A stretch of 64,000 bases of DNA from Streptomyces sp. TLI_235. GTDB lineage: Bacteria; Actinomycetota; Actinomycetes; Streptomycetales; Streptomycetaceae. Shown here piece after piece: positions 33,001 to 41,058 of the stretch. The DNA lies in assembly GCA_002300355.1 (NCBI GenBank), contig NSGV01000007.1, positions 1-64,000 of the forward strand, in the 5' to 3' direction. A program made the translations under genes and the position numbers. Within the stretch, counting starts at the first letter, position 1, and each line of letters opens with the position of its first letter. Below the pieces are notes generated by a model. That model was not told the DNA's origin. It made no database searches and saw only the letters and a list, made by a program, of their open reading frames with translations.

Positions 33001-35036
33001 CGGGCCGCCTCCCGGACGAGGCCGGCGAACTCCCGGTCGGCCAGGACCTCCTCGGCGGCGGCGACGGCGAAATCCACGTGCGCGTCACCGTGCGCGGCCG
33101 AGAGGAAGTTGACGTCGCGGCGCAGCAGCACGCCGCGGCGGGCCATCGCGCCGAGGAAGGCACCGGCGGCACGGGCGTGCCCGGCCGGGTCCGCGGCGAA
33201 CCGCAGGCACGGCATGGGGTCGTACCCGACCACGAACGGCGCGAGTCCGAGCCGCTCGGCGGCGCCGTTGAGACCGTCGCGGAACCGGCGGCCGAGCAGG
33301 GCGGTCCGCTCGTAGTGGTCGCTGGTCGTGTAGTACCGCAGGACGGCCTTCATGATCTCCAGCGACAGCGTCTCGCCGGCGAAGGTGCTGGACACCCTCA
33401 GCCGTTCGAACTGCGTCATCGTCCGCCGGGGGCCTGCGACGGCGGCCAGCGGCGCGCCGGCCGCGAGGCCCTTGGAGAAGCAGATCAGGTCGGCCTCGAC
33501 ACCGAGCACCTCGCCGAGACCACCGGAGGCCAGCCGGAAGCCGGTGACCACCTCGTCCAGCACCAGCAGCACACCGTGCCGGTCGCACAGCCGGCGCACC
33601 TCGGCGAGGAAACCCGCCGTCAGCCGGCGGTCGTAGGGGGTGGAGAGCACCACGGCGGCGAGTTGCCCGCCCTCGGCGGCCAGCCGTTCGCAGAACCCGG
33701 CGTCGTCGTCGGCGGAGCGCAGCTCGACCCGGTGGGAGAGCCGCTCCGTTCGGGCCGGGACGCCGGGGCTGGGGCCGATGAGCTGATCGTGCCAGCCGTG
33801 GTACCCGGCCAGCAGCACCTGGTCCCGCCCGGTCAGCGCGCGGGCCAGCCGGACCGCCGCCGACACCGCCTCGGCCCCGGTCTTGAGGAACCGTGCCATC
33901 TCGACGCCCGGCACCGCGGCGACCAGGCTCTCGGCCGCGCTCACCTCGGCCGGGGTGGGCAGCGACAGCAGCAGCCCGCGCCCGGCCCGCTCGCGGACGG
34001 TGTTGGCCACGACCGGGTGGTTGTGGCCCAGGGTGGCCGCTCCCAGCGCACAGACGAAGTCCACGTAGGACTGCCCGTCGACGTCGTGGACCAGCGCGCC
34101 CTCACCGCGTTCCAGGTAGACCGGGTACGAGCCCTCGGCGAAGTTCTCCGGCCGCTTGTGGAAGGTGTGGGTCATCCCCGGCGTCACCCGTTCGGCCCGC
34201 TCGCGCAGCGCGGCGGACCGCTCCAACGCGAGCGGGCCGACCCGGGGGGCGGGCAGCGCGGCGGCGGCCGTGGCGCCCAGGTGCTCGGGGGTGAGCGCCC
34301 GGAACCGCCCGCGCTCCGCCAGCCAGGGGCGTCCGAGGTCGCGCGCCACCACGTCCCGCATCCACAGCACCCGGTGCAGGTCGTAGCCGTCCTCGGCGAT
34401 CACGAGCTCGCGGATCCGCTCGTCGACACAGCGACCGGGGTCGGTGGTGGCGAGCGCCCGGGCGACCGTCGGGGCCCACCGGTCGGTCCGGTGCAGGTGC
34501 GGGCTCAACGGGAGGAAGTGCGCCGCCCAACTGCTCCTGGTCAGGCGGACCAGCGGCACGCGGGTGCCCGACACCGGCTGCGCCTCGGCCGGGCGGATGA
34601 AGGTCCCGCCGCGCGCGGTGTGGGCGTTGCCCAGGACGAGCTGGGTGCCGCCGCCCTCCAGCAGGTCCTCGATCAGGTCGTCGAGCTCGATCGGGCCGGT
34701 GAACTCCCAGTCGTCCTCCAGGTGCAGGCCGACCGGGGTGCGGGCGTGGGCCAGCAGGACGGACAGGGCTCCGGGCAGACCGACCGGACGGCGGAACCGG
34801 TCGACGACGACCTCGCGCACGCTCGGCCACCGGCTCGGGAGGTCGTACAGGAAGGCCAGGGTGCGGGCGAGTTCCTCCTCGGGGACGCCGTAGGCCGGGT
34901 CCACCGTGGCGATCACCCGGAACGATCCCGAGAAGCGGACGTTGGCGAAGAACGTGGAGTACGTCGACAGCAGCGTGTCCCGGCCCACCGAGGTGGTCGT
35001 GATGTCGACCGTCCCCGTGTCGACGTCTGGTGGCAC
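32997..35036 (-). CDS. Fusion of a glycosyltransferase-like domain and a class III (GSA-type) aminotransferase
   Basis: Two-domain protein of 679 aa. Residues 1-250 look like a GT-A glycosyltransferase-like module: VIATVDPAYGVPEEELARTL, then LSVLLAHARTPVGLHLEDDWEF with the acidic EDDW motif where the nucleotide-sugar/metal site lies. Residues about 270-679 are a glutamate-1-semialdehyde-aminomutase-like PLP enzyme: FVCALGAATLGHNHP, FLKTGAEAVSAAVRLARA, LVLDEVVTGFRLA (PLP Asp) and the Schiff-base lysine in CFSKGLAAGAPLAAVAG. I chose the GTG at 35036 (GAGGAAG before it). The fusion suggests that transamination of a keto sugar or aldehyde and its glycosyl transfer are coupled. I know no characterised protein with this pairing. 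Confidence 0.85.
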   Translation of the reverse strand: MPPDVDTGTVDITTTSVGRDTLLSTYSTFFANVRFSGSFRVIATVDPAYGVPEEELARTLAFLYDLPSRWPSVREVVVDRFRRPVGLPGALSVLLAHARTPVGLHLEDDWEFTGPIELDDLIEDLLEGGGTQLVLGNAHTARGGTFIRPAEAQPVSGTRVPLVRLTRSSWAAHFLPLSPHLHRTDRWAPTVARALATTDPGRCVDERIRELVIAEDGYDLHRVLWMRDVVARDLGRPWLAERGRFRALTPEHLGATAAAALPAPRVGPLALERSAALRERAERVTPGMTHTFHKRPENFAEGSYPVYLERGEGALVHDVDGQSYVDFVCALGAATLGHNHPVVANTVRERAGRGLLLSLPTPAEVSAAESLVAAVPGVEMARFLKTGAEAVSAAVRLARALTGRDQVLLAGYHGWHDQLIGPSPGVPARTERLSHRVELRSADDDAGFCERLAAEGGQLAAVVLSTPYDRRLTAGFLAEVRRLCDRHGVLLVLDEVVTGFRLASGGLGEVLGVEADLICFSKGLAAGAPLAAVAGPRRTMTQFERLRVSSTFAGETLSLEIMKAVLRYYTTSDHYERTALLGRRFRDGLNGAAERLGLAPFVVGYDPMPCLRFAADPAGHARAAGAFLGAMARRGVLLRRDVNFLSAAHGDAHVDFAVAAAEEVLADREFAGLVREAAR

Positions 35037-35105
35037 TGACTTCCTCAACTCATCCTTCTCTCATGGCAGTCGATGGCGGGTCGGCGGGACCGGCGCGGCG
35101 CCGGC

Positions 35106-36341
35106 TCAGTAGAAGCGGCCGCGTTCGCTCAGCAGCACGGCCTCGCCGGGGGAGCCGCAGTGGGCGCAGGGGAGCGGCCGGCGCGGGACGATCCGGCCGT
35201 ACACGGGGATCGTCCGCGCGGCGACGCACCCGTCGCAGGCGCCGCGGACCAGGTCTGCCAGGCCTCGGTCGAAGCGGTCGCGCGCCGCGGCCAGCAGCCG
35301 CCGGTCGTAACCGTCGAGCTCGGCCCGCAGGTCGTCCGCGGTGGGCGGGCCCGGCAGCCGGTCACGGCGGAACGGGCCGCGGCGGGTGATCCGCCAGTCG
35401 TCGTCGCGCGGCAGCCCGACTGCCACCGGTGCGCCGCTCCGCAGCAGGGTGCGCTCGGCGCGGCGGCGCCGGAACGCGGCCTCGTGCGGCGGCGCCGACG
35501 CGGTGCGGACTCCGCTCAGTCCGTCGGCCCAGCGGGTGAGTTCGGCGCCGCCCGGCCCACCGTGGGGGAGCAGTGCGAGGTGGACCGGCGCCAGGGCGGA
35601 CGGCAGCCCGAGCCCGAACCGGTCGTGGTGGTGCATGGCCGCGAGGGCGAGGACCTTGCCGGTGAAGCCGATGTCGACCAGTTCGCCGTCGATGCCGAGG
35701 GCCTCCCGGTAGCGACGGGCCATCAGGTAGGTGGTGGCGAGGATGGTCGGCCGGCCGTCGCGCAGGCAGGAGACGGTCAGGTGGCAGGTCTCGCCGTACC
35801 CGGCCGGGGCGTCGACGGCGATGGTCAGGGCGGGCAGCCCGAACGCGGCGAAGGTCCGCTCCAGTACCGACCGGTAGGCGAGCAGTGTCTCCTCGCCAGT
35901 CCCGGCCGGCAGCAGGTGGGAGAGCTGGACCGCCGGCCAGATGTACCGCTCCCGGAACAGCGGGCTGCCGCTGCCGCGCATCGTGCGCAGCAGCCCGCCG
36001 GTGGTGACGACCGGTCCCCGGTGGCCGGTGCGGCGCAGCCAGGCGCTGTTGAGGTGCAGGTTGTCGGCGCGCAGCACCCAGCCCGCCCGGTCGGGCTCCG
36101 GCAGCCGGTAGACGTTGGCGTAGTCCGGGAAGACCCGGTGGTAGGAGTCGTGCGGGTCCAGGAACGGGTGTTCGGTCTCGGCGGGCGGTGCGACGGTGGC
36201 GACCCGGTCGAGGAAGGTGCCGACCATGCGGCGGACGACCTGCAGGCCCGGGCCGCGCCACGCGGTGATGCCGCTGCCCACGCCGGTGGGGGCCAGCAGC
36301 CCGGCGGCCACCAGGGCCTGGTGGTGGAGGGCGTCAGTCAC
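35106..36341 (-). CDS. Prolyl-tRNA synthetase-like class II paralogue with C-terminal zinc ribbon
   Basis: Protein of 411 aa resembling class IIa synthetases. The catalytic-core end reads VDIGFTGKVLALAAMHHHDR then GLGLPSALAPVHLALLPHGG, matching the motif-3-to-anticodon-domain transition of ProRS/ThrRS (GLxLPxxIAPxQVxxxP). The central part YGETCHLTVSCLRDGRP supplies a core strand. The C-terminus has two CxxC pairs (CDGCVAAR and CAHCGSPGE), like the zinc-binding tail of archaeal-type ProRS. The N-terminal substrate pocket is strongly diverged and the canonical motif 2 arginine region is unclear, so charging of tRNA-Pro is doubtful; a ligase role is more likely. The GTG start at 36341 overlaps the upstream gene by 8 bp. 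Confidence 0.65.
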   Translation of the reverse strand: MTDALHHQALVAAGLLAPTGVGSGITAWRGPGLQVVRRMVGTFLDRVATVAPPAETEHPFLDPHDSYHRVFPDYANVYRLPEPDRAGWVLRADNLHLNSAWLRRTGHRGPVVTTGGLLRTMRGSGSPLFRERYIWPAVQLSHLLPAGTGEETLLAYRSVLERTFAAFGLPALTIAVDAPAGYGETCHLTVSCLRDGRPTILATTYLMARRYREALGIDGELVDIGFTGKVLALAAMHHHDRFGLGLPSALAPVHLALLPHGGPGGAELTRWADGLSGVRTASAPPHEAAFRRRRAERTLLRSGAPVAVGLPRDDDWRITRRGPFRRDRLPGPPTADDLRAELDGYDRRLLAAARDRFDRGLADLVRGACDGCVAARTIPVYGRIVPRRPLPCAHCGSPGEAVLLSERGRFY

Positions 36342-36768
36342 GGGTCGCCTCCCGGAGATGGGCCGACAGCCACAGGGACGCCTGGCCGTGCTCGCGGCCG
36401 GTCCTCAGCCGCAGCCCGGTGACGGCGCCGGCGAGGTCCTGCCGGAGGGCGGCGGCGAGTCGCCGGACCTCGGCGGGCTTGCTCTCGACGGCCTGCGCGA
36501 GCAGCAGCCCGTCGCGCTCGCCGTCCTCGTCCAGGTCGCGGCCGAGCGACCAGCAGCGGCGAAGGCCCCGGCGCAGCCACGGCCGCGGCAGGAGGGTGAA
36601 GTCGGTGCCGGCCGAGCGCAGGTACCACGGCTCGCCGCCGGGTTCGAGGGTGACGGCGCGGCGGTAGCGCAGGGCGCCGGCGGCCGGGACGGCCGGCACC
36701 TCGCCGATCTCCTCGAAGCCGTGGCGTCGCAGGATCCGTTCGACCGTGGGCTCAGCGGACGGCGGCAT
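36334..36768 (-). CDS. Unrecognised 144-residue protein between S66 and ProRS-like genes
   Basis: I do not recognise this protein. It starts MPPSAEPTVERILRRHGFEE, has a strand-rich middle (ALRYRRAVTLEPGGEPWYLR, TDFTLLPRPWLRRGL) and a helical C-terminal half (GLLLAQAVESKPAEVRRLAA). It lacks membrane segments, cysteine clusters and obvious catalytic motifs. It overlaps the S66 gene by 17 bp upstream and the ProRS-like gene by 8 bp downstream, so it is certainly translated as part of this operon. It could be a small partner or missing subdomain of the synthetase-like neighbour, which is an inference from position only. Confidence 0.75.
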   Translation of the reverse strand: MPPSAEPTVERILRRHGFEEIGEVPAVPAAGALRYRRAVTLEPGGEPWYLRSAGTDFTLLPRPWLRRGLRRCWSLGRDLDEDGERDGLLLAQAVESKPAEVRRLAAALRQDLAGAVTGLRLRTGREHGQASLWLSAHLREATRD

Positions 36769-37747
36769 CGAGCACCTCGATCGTGCCGGCGTCCCCGTCG
36801 AGGCGGGCCCGGACTCCTAGGGGCAGGGTGAGCATCGGGTCGGTGTGCCCGAGGTCGACGCCGGCGAGGACCGGGACGCCGTGGTGCGCGAAGCGCTCGG
36901 CGACGAGGGAGGTGAACTGCTCCTCGAAGCCCTCGGCGCCGCGGAACGACCGGCCGACCAGCAGGCCCGCCATGCGGTCGAACACCCCGAGCATCTCCAG
37001 CTGGGTCAGGCTCCGTTCGACCTGCTGGAGATCGGTCGCGGTGCTCTCCAGCAGGACGAGGGCGCCGGTGAAGTCGGGCAGGTGGCCGGTGCCGCCGAGC
37101 AGGCCGATGGTCTCCAGGTTGCCCCCGATCAGCGGCCCGGTCGCGGCGCCGCCGTGCAGCGGGCGCCAGCCCTCCGAGGGCCGGGTGACCCGGTCGCGGT
37201 CGTCGGCCCGGTCCCACCACAGGAGTTCCTCGGTCCACCGGGGGGCGGCGGTGAGCGGGCCCAGTGGCTCGGGGCGGCCCACCGCTCGGGCGAAGTGGTC
37301 CCAGGTGTACGGCAGGACCTCCGGGTACTCGGCCAACTCCGGGAGCAGGGTGGGCCCGTGGAAAGTCACGATCGAGGTGTGCCGGAGCACGGCCAGGAGG
37401 ATCGCGGTGATGTCGCTGTAGCCGACGATGATCTTGGGGTCCTCGCGCAGCGCCTCGTAGTCGAGGTGGTCGAGGACGGCGTTGCTGGTCAGGCCGCCCA
37501 TCGACATGACGACGCAGCGCACGCGGGGGTCGCGCAGAAAGCCGTTCAGCTCGGTCACCCGCTCCACCCGGCCGGACGCACCGCCGGGCCGCCCGGCCAG
37601 CGGGCCCACCTCGACCCGGTAGCCCCGGGCCCGCAGCGCCTCGACCCCGCGCCGCAGCCGGCGGTCCACCGCGACCGACCCGGACGGTGTCGCCACGGCG
37701 ACGACGTCCCCGGGACACAGTCGGGGTGGCTGCACGAGAGCGGACAT
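36752..37747 (-). CDS. S66 family peptidase, MccF/LD-carboxypeptidase-like
   Basis: Serine peptidase of 331 aa of family S66. It shows the catalytic triad arrangement: Ser88 in MSMGGLTSNAVLDHLDY, Glu234 in LVLLESTATD and His301 in GVDLGHTDPMLTLPLG. The family holds murein LD-carboxypeptidases and MccF, which destroys peptidyl- and aminoacyl-nucleotides such as microcin C. No signal peptide is seen, so it acts in the cytoplasm, as MccF does. Placed as the first gene of an operon that also carries MetRS and two synthetase paralogues, it is best read as self-immunity against an aminoacyl-adenylate-like product or its processed form. Starts at ATG 37747. Confidence 0.88.
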   Translation of the reverse strand: MSALVQPPRLCPGDVVAVATPSGSVAVDRRLRRGVEALRARGYRVEVGPLAGRPGGASGRVERVTELNGFLRDPRVRCVVMSMGGLTSNAVLDHLDYEALREDPKIIVGYSDITAILLAVLRHTSIVTFHGPTLLPELAEYPEVLPYTWDHFARAVGRPEPLGPLTAAPRWTEELLWWDRADDRDRVTRPSEGWRPLHGGAATGPLIGGNLETIGLLGGTGHLPDFTGALVLLESTATDLQQVERSLTQLEMLGVFDRMAGLLVGRSFRGAEGFEEQFTSLVAERFAHHGVPVLAGVDLGHTDPMLTLPLGVRARLDGDAGTIEVLDAAVR

Positions 37748-38141
37748 GTTCGAACTCCAGGGTCTTCGGAAATACCGGGACGGCGTTGATCGGATTCTGT
37801 CGCACTCCCGACGGGAATTCCAAGTTTCGGAAGGCGGGTTTTCCGGATTTCCTGCCCTGGGGACTCATGAGGGGTGTTTTCGCAGCTAGAAACTGGCGTG
37901 ATGATGCGTCGGGCGTCTCGCCGGCGGGACGGTGGCGAGCGGTGGAGAGGCCGATCTGGAGCCCCGTTGGGTGATTCGTGGAGGAATTTCGACAGGGTGG
38001 CAGAATTCTCTCAGGCATACCCTTTGTATAAGAACCAAGTGGGTGTGGGGGTGCGCCGTGGAGCCCCGGCCCGGCACATGGCGGCGGCCTCCGCCGAGGC
38101 CGGTGATCCGGTCCCGACGGAGGCCGCTGCGAGCCGTTCGC
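37748..38141. other. Control region of the long minus-strand operon
   Basis: Region of 394 bp upstream of the S66 gene, with an A/T-richer stretch (about 37770-37870 and 37980-38040). It carries palindrome site B, a TTTTCCGGA element near 37836 shared with the precursor-1 leader region, and TTATAC on the minus strand near 38028-38033 that could serve as a -10 box. No gene is seen. Confidence 0.5.
37915..37930. promoter_or_regulatory. Palindromic operator candidate (site B)
   Basis: GTCTCGCCGGCGGGAC, identical to site A at 13649, lying 168 bp before the S66 start codon. Identity of 16 bp at matching distances before the two arms argues for a shared regulator binding both; LmbU is the first candidate. 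Confidence 0.6.
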
Positions 38142-38354
38142 TCAGCTGACGTCCATGTCGTACTCGTCCGCCTGGGGGCCTCCGGCTCCGGCTCCGTGGG
38201 TTCCTGGGTCCAGAAACTTCTCGATCAGGCGGAAGCCCTCGGTGTACGAGGCCTCGTCCGTCGCCGCGTAACCGTACTTGGCGGGTGCGTACTCGCCTCC
38301 GTACCGCTGTTCCAGCGCCGTGAGGATGTTCCGGGTCTCCGTCGGGGTCAGCAT
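38142..38354 (-). CDS. Small hypothetical protein, about 70 residues
   Basis: Minus-strand frame with ATG at 38354 coding MLTPTETRNILTALEQRYGG, AKYGYAATDEASYTEGFRLI and a Gly/Asp-rich tail ending DEYDMDVS. Codon use is typical, but the ribosome site is weak (CAGGGCC) and the frame is open further upstream, so this may be the tail of a truncated gene. I do not recognise the family. It precedes the S66 operon by about 400 bp. Confidence 0.4.
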   Translation of the reverse strand: MLTPTETRNILTALEQRYGGEYAPAKYGYAATDEASYTEGFRLIEKFLDPGTHGAGAGGPQADEYDMDVS

Positions 38355-38460
38355 GCGGCCCTGGCCGAGCCGCGCGCCGATGTCCTGTCGGCGGGCTCGA
38401 CGGCGGCGATCAGGACGTTGATGATCAACGAGGTGACGTCGCGGTCGCCCGCACGTGCTC

Positions 38461-38577
38461 GCCATTCCCGGCACCACCAACCCGGCGCACCTCACCGAGA
38501 AAATCGCCGCCGGCGACCTGCGCCTGACCGGGGAGGACCTGGCCCCTCTCGACGGACCGGGCGGCAGCGCCGCCTGA
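38461..38577 (+). pseudogene. Aldo/keto reductase C-terminal scrap
   Basis: Plus-strand reading AIPGTTNPAHLTEKIAAGDL then RLTGEDLAPLD before TGA at 38575. This matches the conserved end of aldo/keto reductases (P-I-P-G-T ... HLxEN). The other 250 or so residues are absent. The fragment lies between two minus-strand genes, indicating past rearrangement inside the cluster. Confidence 0.6.
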
Positions 38578-38617
38578 CCGGGACCCGGTGCGGCACCGGG
38601 CCCCGTCGTGCGGAGCG

Positions 38618-39571
38618 TCAATCACCGTCCGCGGGCGAGTCGGGTCCGGTCGGGTCGTCGTATTCGGCCGCCAGTGCGCTGAGCGAGATCGGGGAGCGCG
38701 GCGCGGGCAGGGCGGCCAGTTTTCTGCGCCGTGCGTGGTGCACCAGGTCCTCGGGGGTCAGGTCGGCGACGGCCGCGCGGACGTGGTCGAGCATCGCGGT
38801 GGCCGCGGCGAGGACGGCGGTGTCGTCCAGCGGGCGGTTCTCGACGTTCATGGACTTGGCCGAGAGTTTCTGGAGGCTGCGGAACAGGTCGCCCAGGTGG
38901 ATCTCGCGGATGGTCAGTGACAGGTGCACCGAGAGACCCTCGTTGCCGACGGCCTGGTGGGCGAAGCCCCGGGGGATGTAGAGGACTTCACCGGCGTCGA
39001 GGGTGGCCCGCAGCACCTCCGCCGGCGGTTCGCCGTCGATCCGGCCGTGCCGCCAGTTGCCGTCCGCCGGCCCCTCGTGGACGCGCCAGGCCTTGCTGCC
39101 GTTGAGCTGGAGGACGAGGACGTCCGCGTCGTCGCGGTGCAGGGGCACGCCCTGGGTACCGGGAGGCGTCACGAAGCAGAACGCCTCCACCGCGCGCTGC
39201 AGTTCGGCGGACAGACGGGCGAGCAGATCGCGGGTCGGGCCGTGCCACTGGTCGACCCGGCGCATCAGCAGGGTTGCGCCGTCGTCGAGCAGCGCCCGGA
39301 TCTTCGTCTCGTCGGCGAACCCGCCGTGGGAGGCGTCGTAGACCGTGCGCGGGGTGAGGTAGGCGTCGGGGCCGAGCGGGGCCTCGGCGCGGGTCATCTC
39401 CACGTACGGCTCGTGCAGGAAGCCGGTGGCGAGCGCGGCGTCGACGTCGGCCAGGGTGAAGGGGCTTCGCACGCCCCCGTCCGGCCGGAAGACGCCCGGC
39501 CGGCGGCGCCAGTACGCGGCTGTGAAGTCGGTTGGGTCGCCCACCCACCGGGCCAGGGTCGGAGCGTGCAC
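38618..39571 (-). CDS. JmjC/cupin_4 (ROXA-like) Fe(II)/2-oxoglutarate oxygenase
   Basis: Oxygenase of 317 aa of the bacterial JmjC type. Metal ligands His145 and Asp147 in GVPLHRDDADVLVLQL and the distal His205 in VLYIPRGFAHQAVG, then LSVHLSLTIR, and a C-terminal helical part resembling the winged-helix/dimer region of YcfD/NO66 enzymes. Characterised relatives hydroxylate Arg or His side chains of proteins, and others act on RiPP or carrier-bound peptides. In this cluster, hydroxylation of the single His in the AHCV cores is an attractive but unproven role. The GTG at 39571 follows GAGAGGAA. The C-domain gene ends 146 bp upstream. Confidence 0.87.
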   Translation of the reverse strand: MHAPTLARWVGDPTDFTAAYWRRRPGVFRPDGGVRSPFTLADVDAALATGFLHEPYVEMTRAEAPLGPDAYLTPRTVYDASHGGFADETKIRALLDDGATLLMRRVDQWHGPTRDLLARLSAELQRAVEAFCFVTPPGTQGVPLHRDDADVLVLQLNGSKAWRVHEGPADGNWRHGRIDGEPPAEVLRATLDAGEVLYIPRGFAHQAVGNEGLSVHLSLTIREIHLGDLFRSLQKLSAKSMNVENRPLDDTAVLAAATAMLDHVRAAVADLTPEDLVHHARRRKLAALPAPRSPISLSALAAEYDDPTGPDSPADGD

Positions 39572-39717
39572 GGTTCCTCTCTCCTCTGTTTCGCTGGTTC
39601 GTTCCCTCCGGACGGCCTTGCTGCCGCACCGGTCCCTCAGACGTACACCGAGGACGCCCGCTGGCCGTCGCCTCACCCGGTCGGCCATCTGCCGGCCGGG
39701 GGCGCATGCCGCCTTCC

Positions 39718-41058
39718 TCAGAAGGAGGGCCCCGGACCGGGTGCCGTCGCGGCGGCCGCGGCGAGCACGTCGTCCAGGACGGCCCGGGCCAGCGGCCGGC
39801 CCACCCGCTGCCCGTCGAAGCGCAGCGCGATGGTCAGGCGGTCGCGGAACTCGGTGCACCGCAGGTGCAGCGCGTGGATGTCCGTGACGGCGACCCGGCG
39901 CAGTCGGAAGGCGTCGGCGGTGATCCGCAGCGCCCCGGTGTCCCGGTGGACGGCGTAGTCGCCCTCGAACCGGCGCAGGTTCAGGTAGAGGTCGCGACCG
40001 ATGGGGGCGCCGTGCTGCGCCTCGGTCTCCCGTGTCACGGCCGTGATCTCCCGCGCGGTCAGCCGTTGGTGTTTGAGTGCGTTGAGCAGCTGGGCCCGGA
40101 TCTGGCCGCGGACCGTGTCGGGGTCGCCGGTCGCGTCGGTGACGGTCAGCGGGCAGGAGGAGGCGAACATCCCGACCACGTCCTGGTCCCGGGACGTCCG
40201 GGAGTCCATGGACGTCCACAGGCCGAGCTCGGTCCTGCCGGTGCGGGTCGCCAGCGCGTGCACGAAGGAGCCGACCGTCCACTGCAGCACGCTCAGGCGG
40301 CGCTCCGCGCAGGCGTGGCGCAGTGCCACAGTGGCACGGGCGTCGAGTTCGGCCCAGAGCGTTCCGCTCTCGGTGGCCGTCGCGCCGTGCGGGCGGAGCC
40401 ACGGGGTGCGGGCCAGCAACCCGAGGCGTTCGCGCCGGTCCGCCAGGGCCCGTTCCCGCTGGGCGGGGGTGGTGGCGGCGCGTTGCCTGATCGCGGCCTG
40501 GGCGAACGACGGTGCGCCGTCGGGTACGGGCTCGCCGCGCCGGACGGCCTCGTAGTCGCGCCAGACCTCGTGGGCGAACAGGTGGTGCGCGCGCCCGTCG
40601 AAGACCAGGTTCTGGAAGGTCGCGAGCAGGGCGTGCCGGGTCGCGTCGTGGCGCAGCAGCCGGATGGCGAACGGGCGTTGCTCGCCGTACCGCCAGGGCG
40701 TGACGCAGTCGCGGGACAGCAGTGCGCTCGCGTAGCGGGAGAACTGGTCGGGGGAGGCGGCGGCGACGTTCTGACAGTCGACGACCTGTTCGTGCGCCTC
40801 GACGGGCCTGATCCACTGCTCGGGCCGGGCCCCGGGGTCCGGGGGCAGTTGCAGGTGCAGGGCGTCGTGCCGGGTGGCGAAGGCGCGGACGGCGGTGAGC
40901 AGGGCGTCGGTGTCGAGGTCACCGAGGATCTCGAAGCCGTGCTGGACGTTCTTGTGAGCCCAGCCGCTGCCGAGGGTCTTGGTGTGGAACCAGTCCTGCT
41001 CGTAGGTGAACGGCACGGAGGTGCCGGGCGCAGGCCGGGTAGGGTTCAGTTCGGGCAC
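39718..41058 (-). CDS. Free-standing NRPS condensation-domain protein with altered HHxxxDG
   Basis: Condensation-domain protein of 446 aa: N-terminal VPFTYEQDWFHTKTL, ENVQ-like HKNVQHGFEILGDLDTDALL, the core motif region LLATFQNLVFDGRAHHLFAH, then LWTSMDSRTSRDQDVVGMFA (C5 region) and PIGRDLYLNLRRFEGDY. The active-site motif HHxxxDG reads QNLVFDG: both histidines are replaced, including the second, normally catalytic, while the structural Asp-Gly are kept. It may therefore catalyse a different acyl transfer, act as a gatekeeping protein, or rely on another base. It could replace the broken C-domain at 16288 as partner of the carrier protein. The GTG at 41058 has AAGGAG upstream. Confidence 0.85.
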   Translation of the reverse strand: MPELNPTRPAPGTSVPFTYEQDWFHTKTLGSGWAHKNVQHGFEILGDLDTDALLTAVRAFATRHDALHLQLPPDPGARPEQWIRPVEAHEQVVDCQNVAAASPDQFSRYASALLSRDCVTPWRYGEQRPFAIRLLRHDATRHALLATFQNLVFDGRAHHLFAHEVWRDYEAVRRGEPVPDGAPSFAQAAIRQRAATTPAQRERALADRRERLGLLARTPWLRPHGATATESGTLWAELDARATVALRHACAERRLSVLQWTVGSFVHALATRTGRTELGLWTSMDSRTSRDQDVVGMFASSCPLTVTDATGDPDTVRGQIRAQLLNALKHQRLTAREITAVTRETEAQHGAPIGRDLYLNLRRFEGDYAVHRDTGALRITADAFRLRRVAVTDIHALHLRCTEFRDRLTIALRFDGQRVGRPLARAVLDDVLAAAAATAPGPGPSF

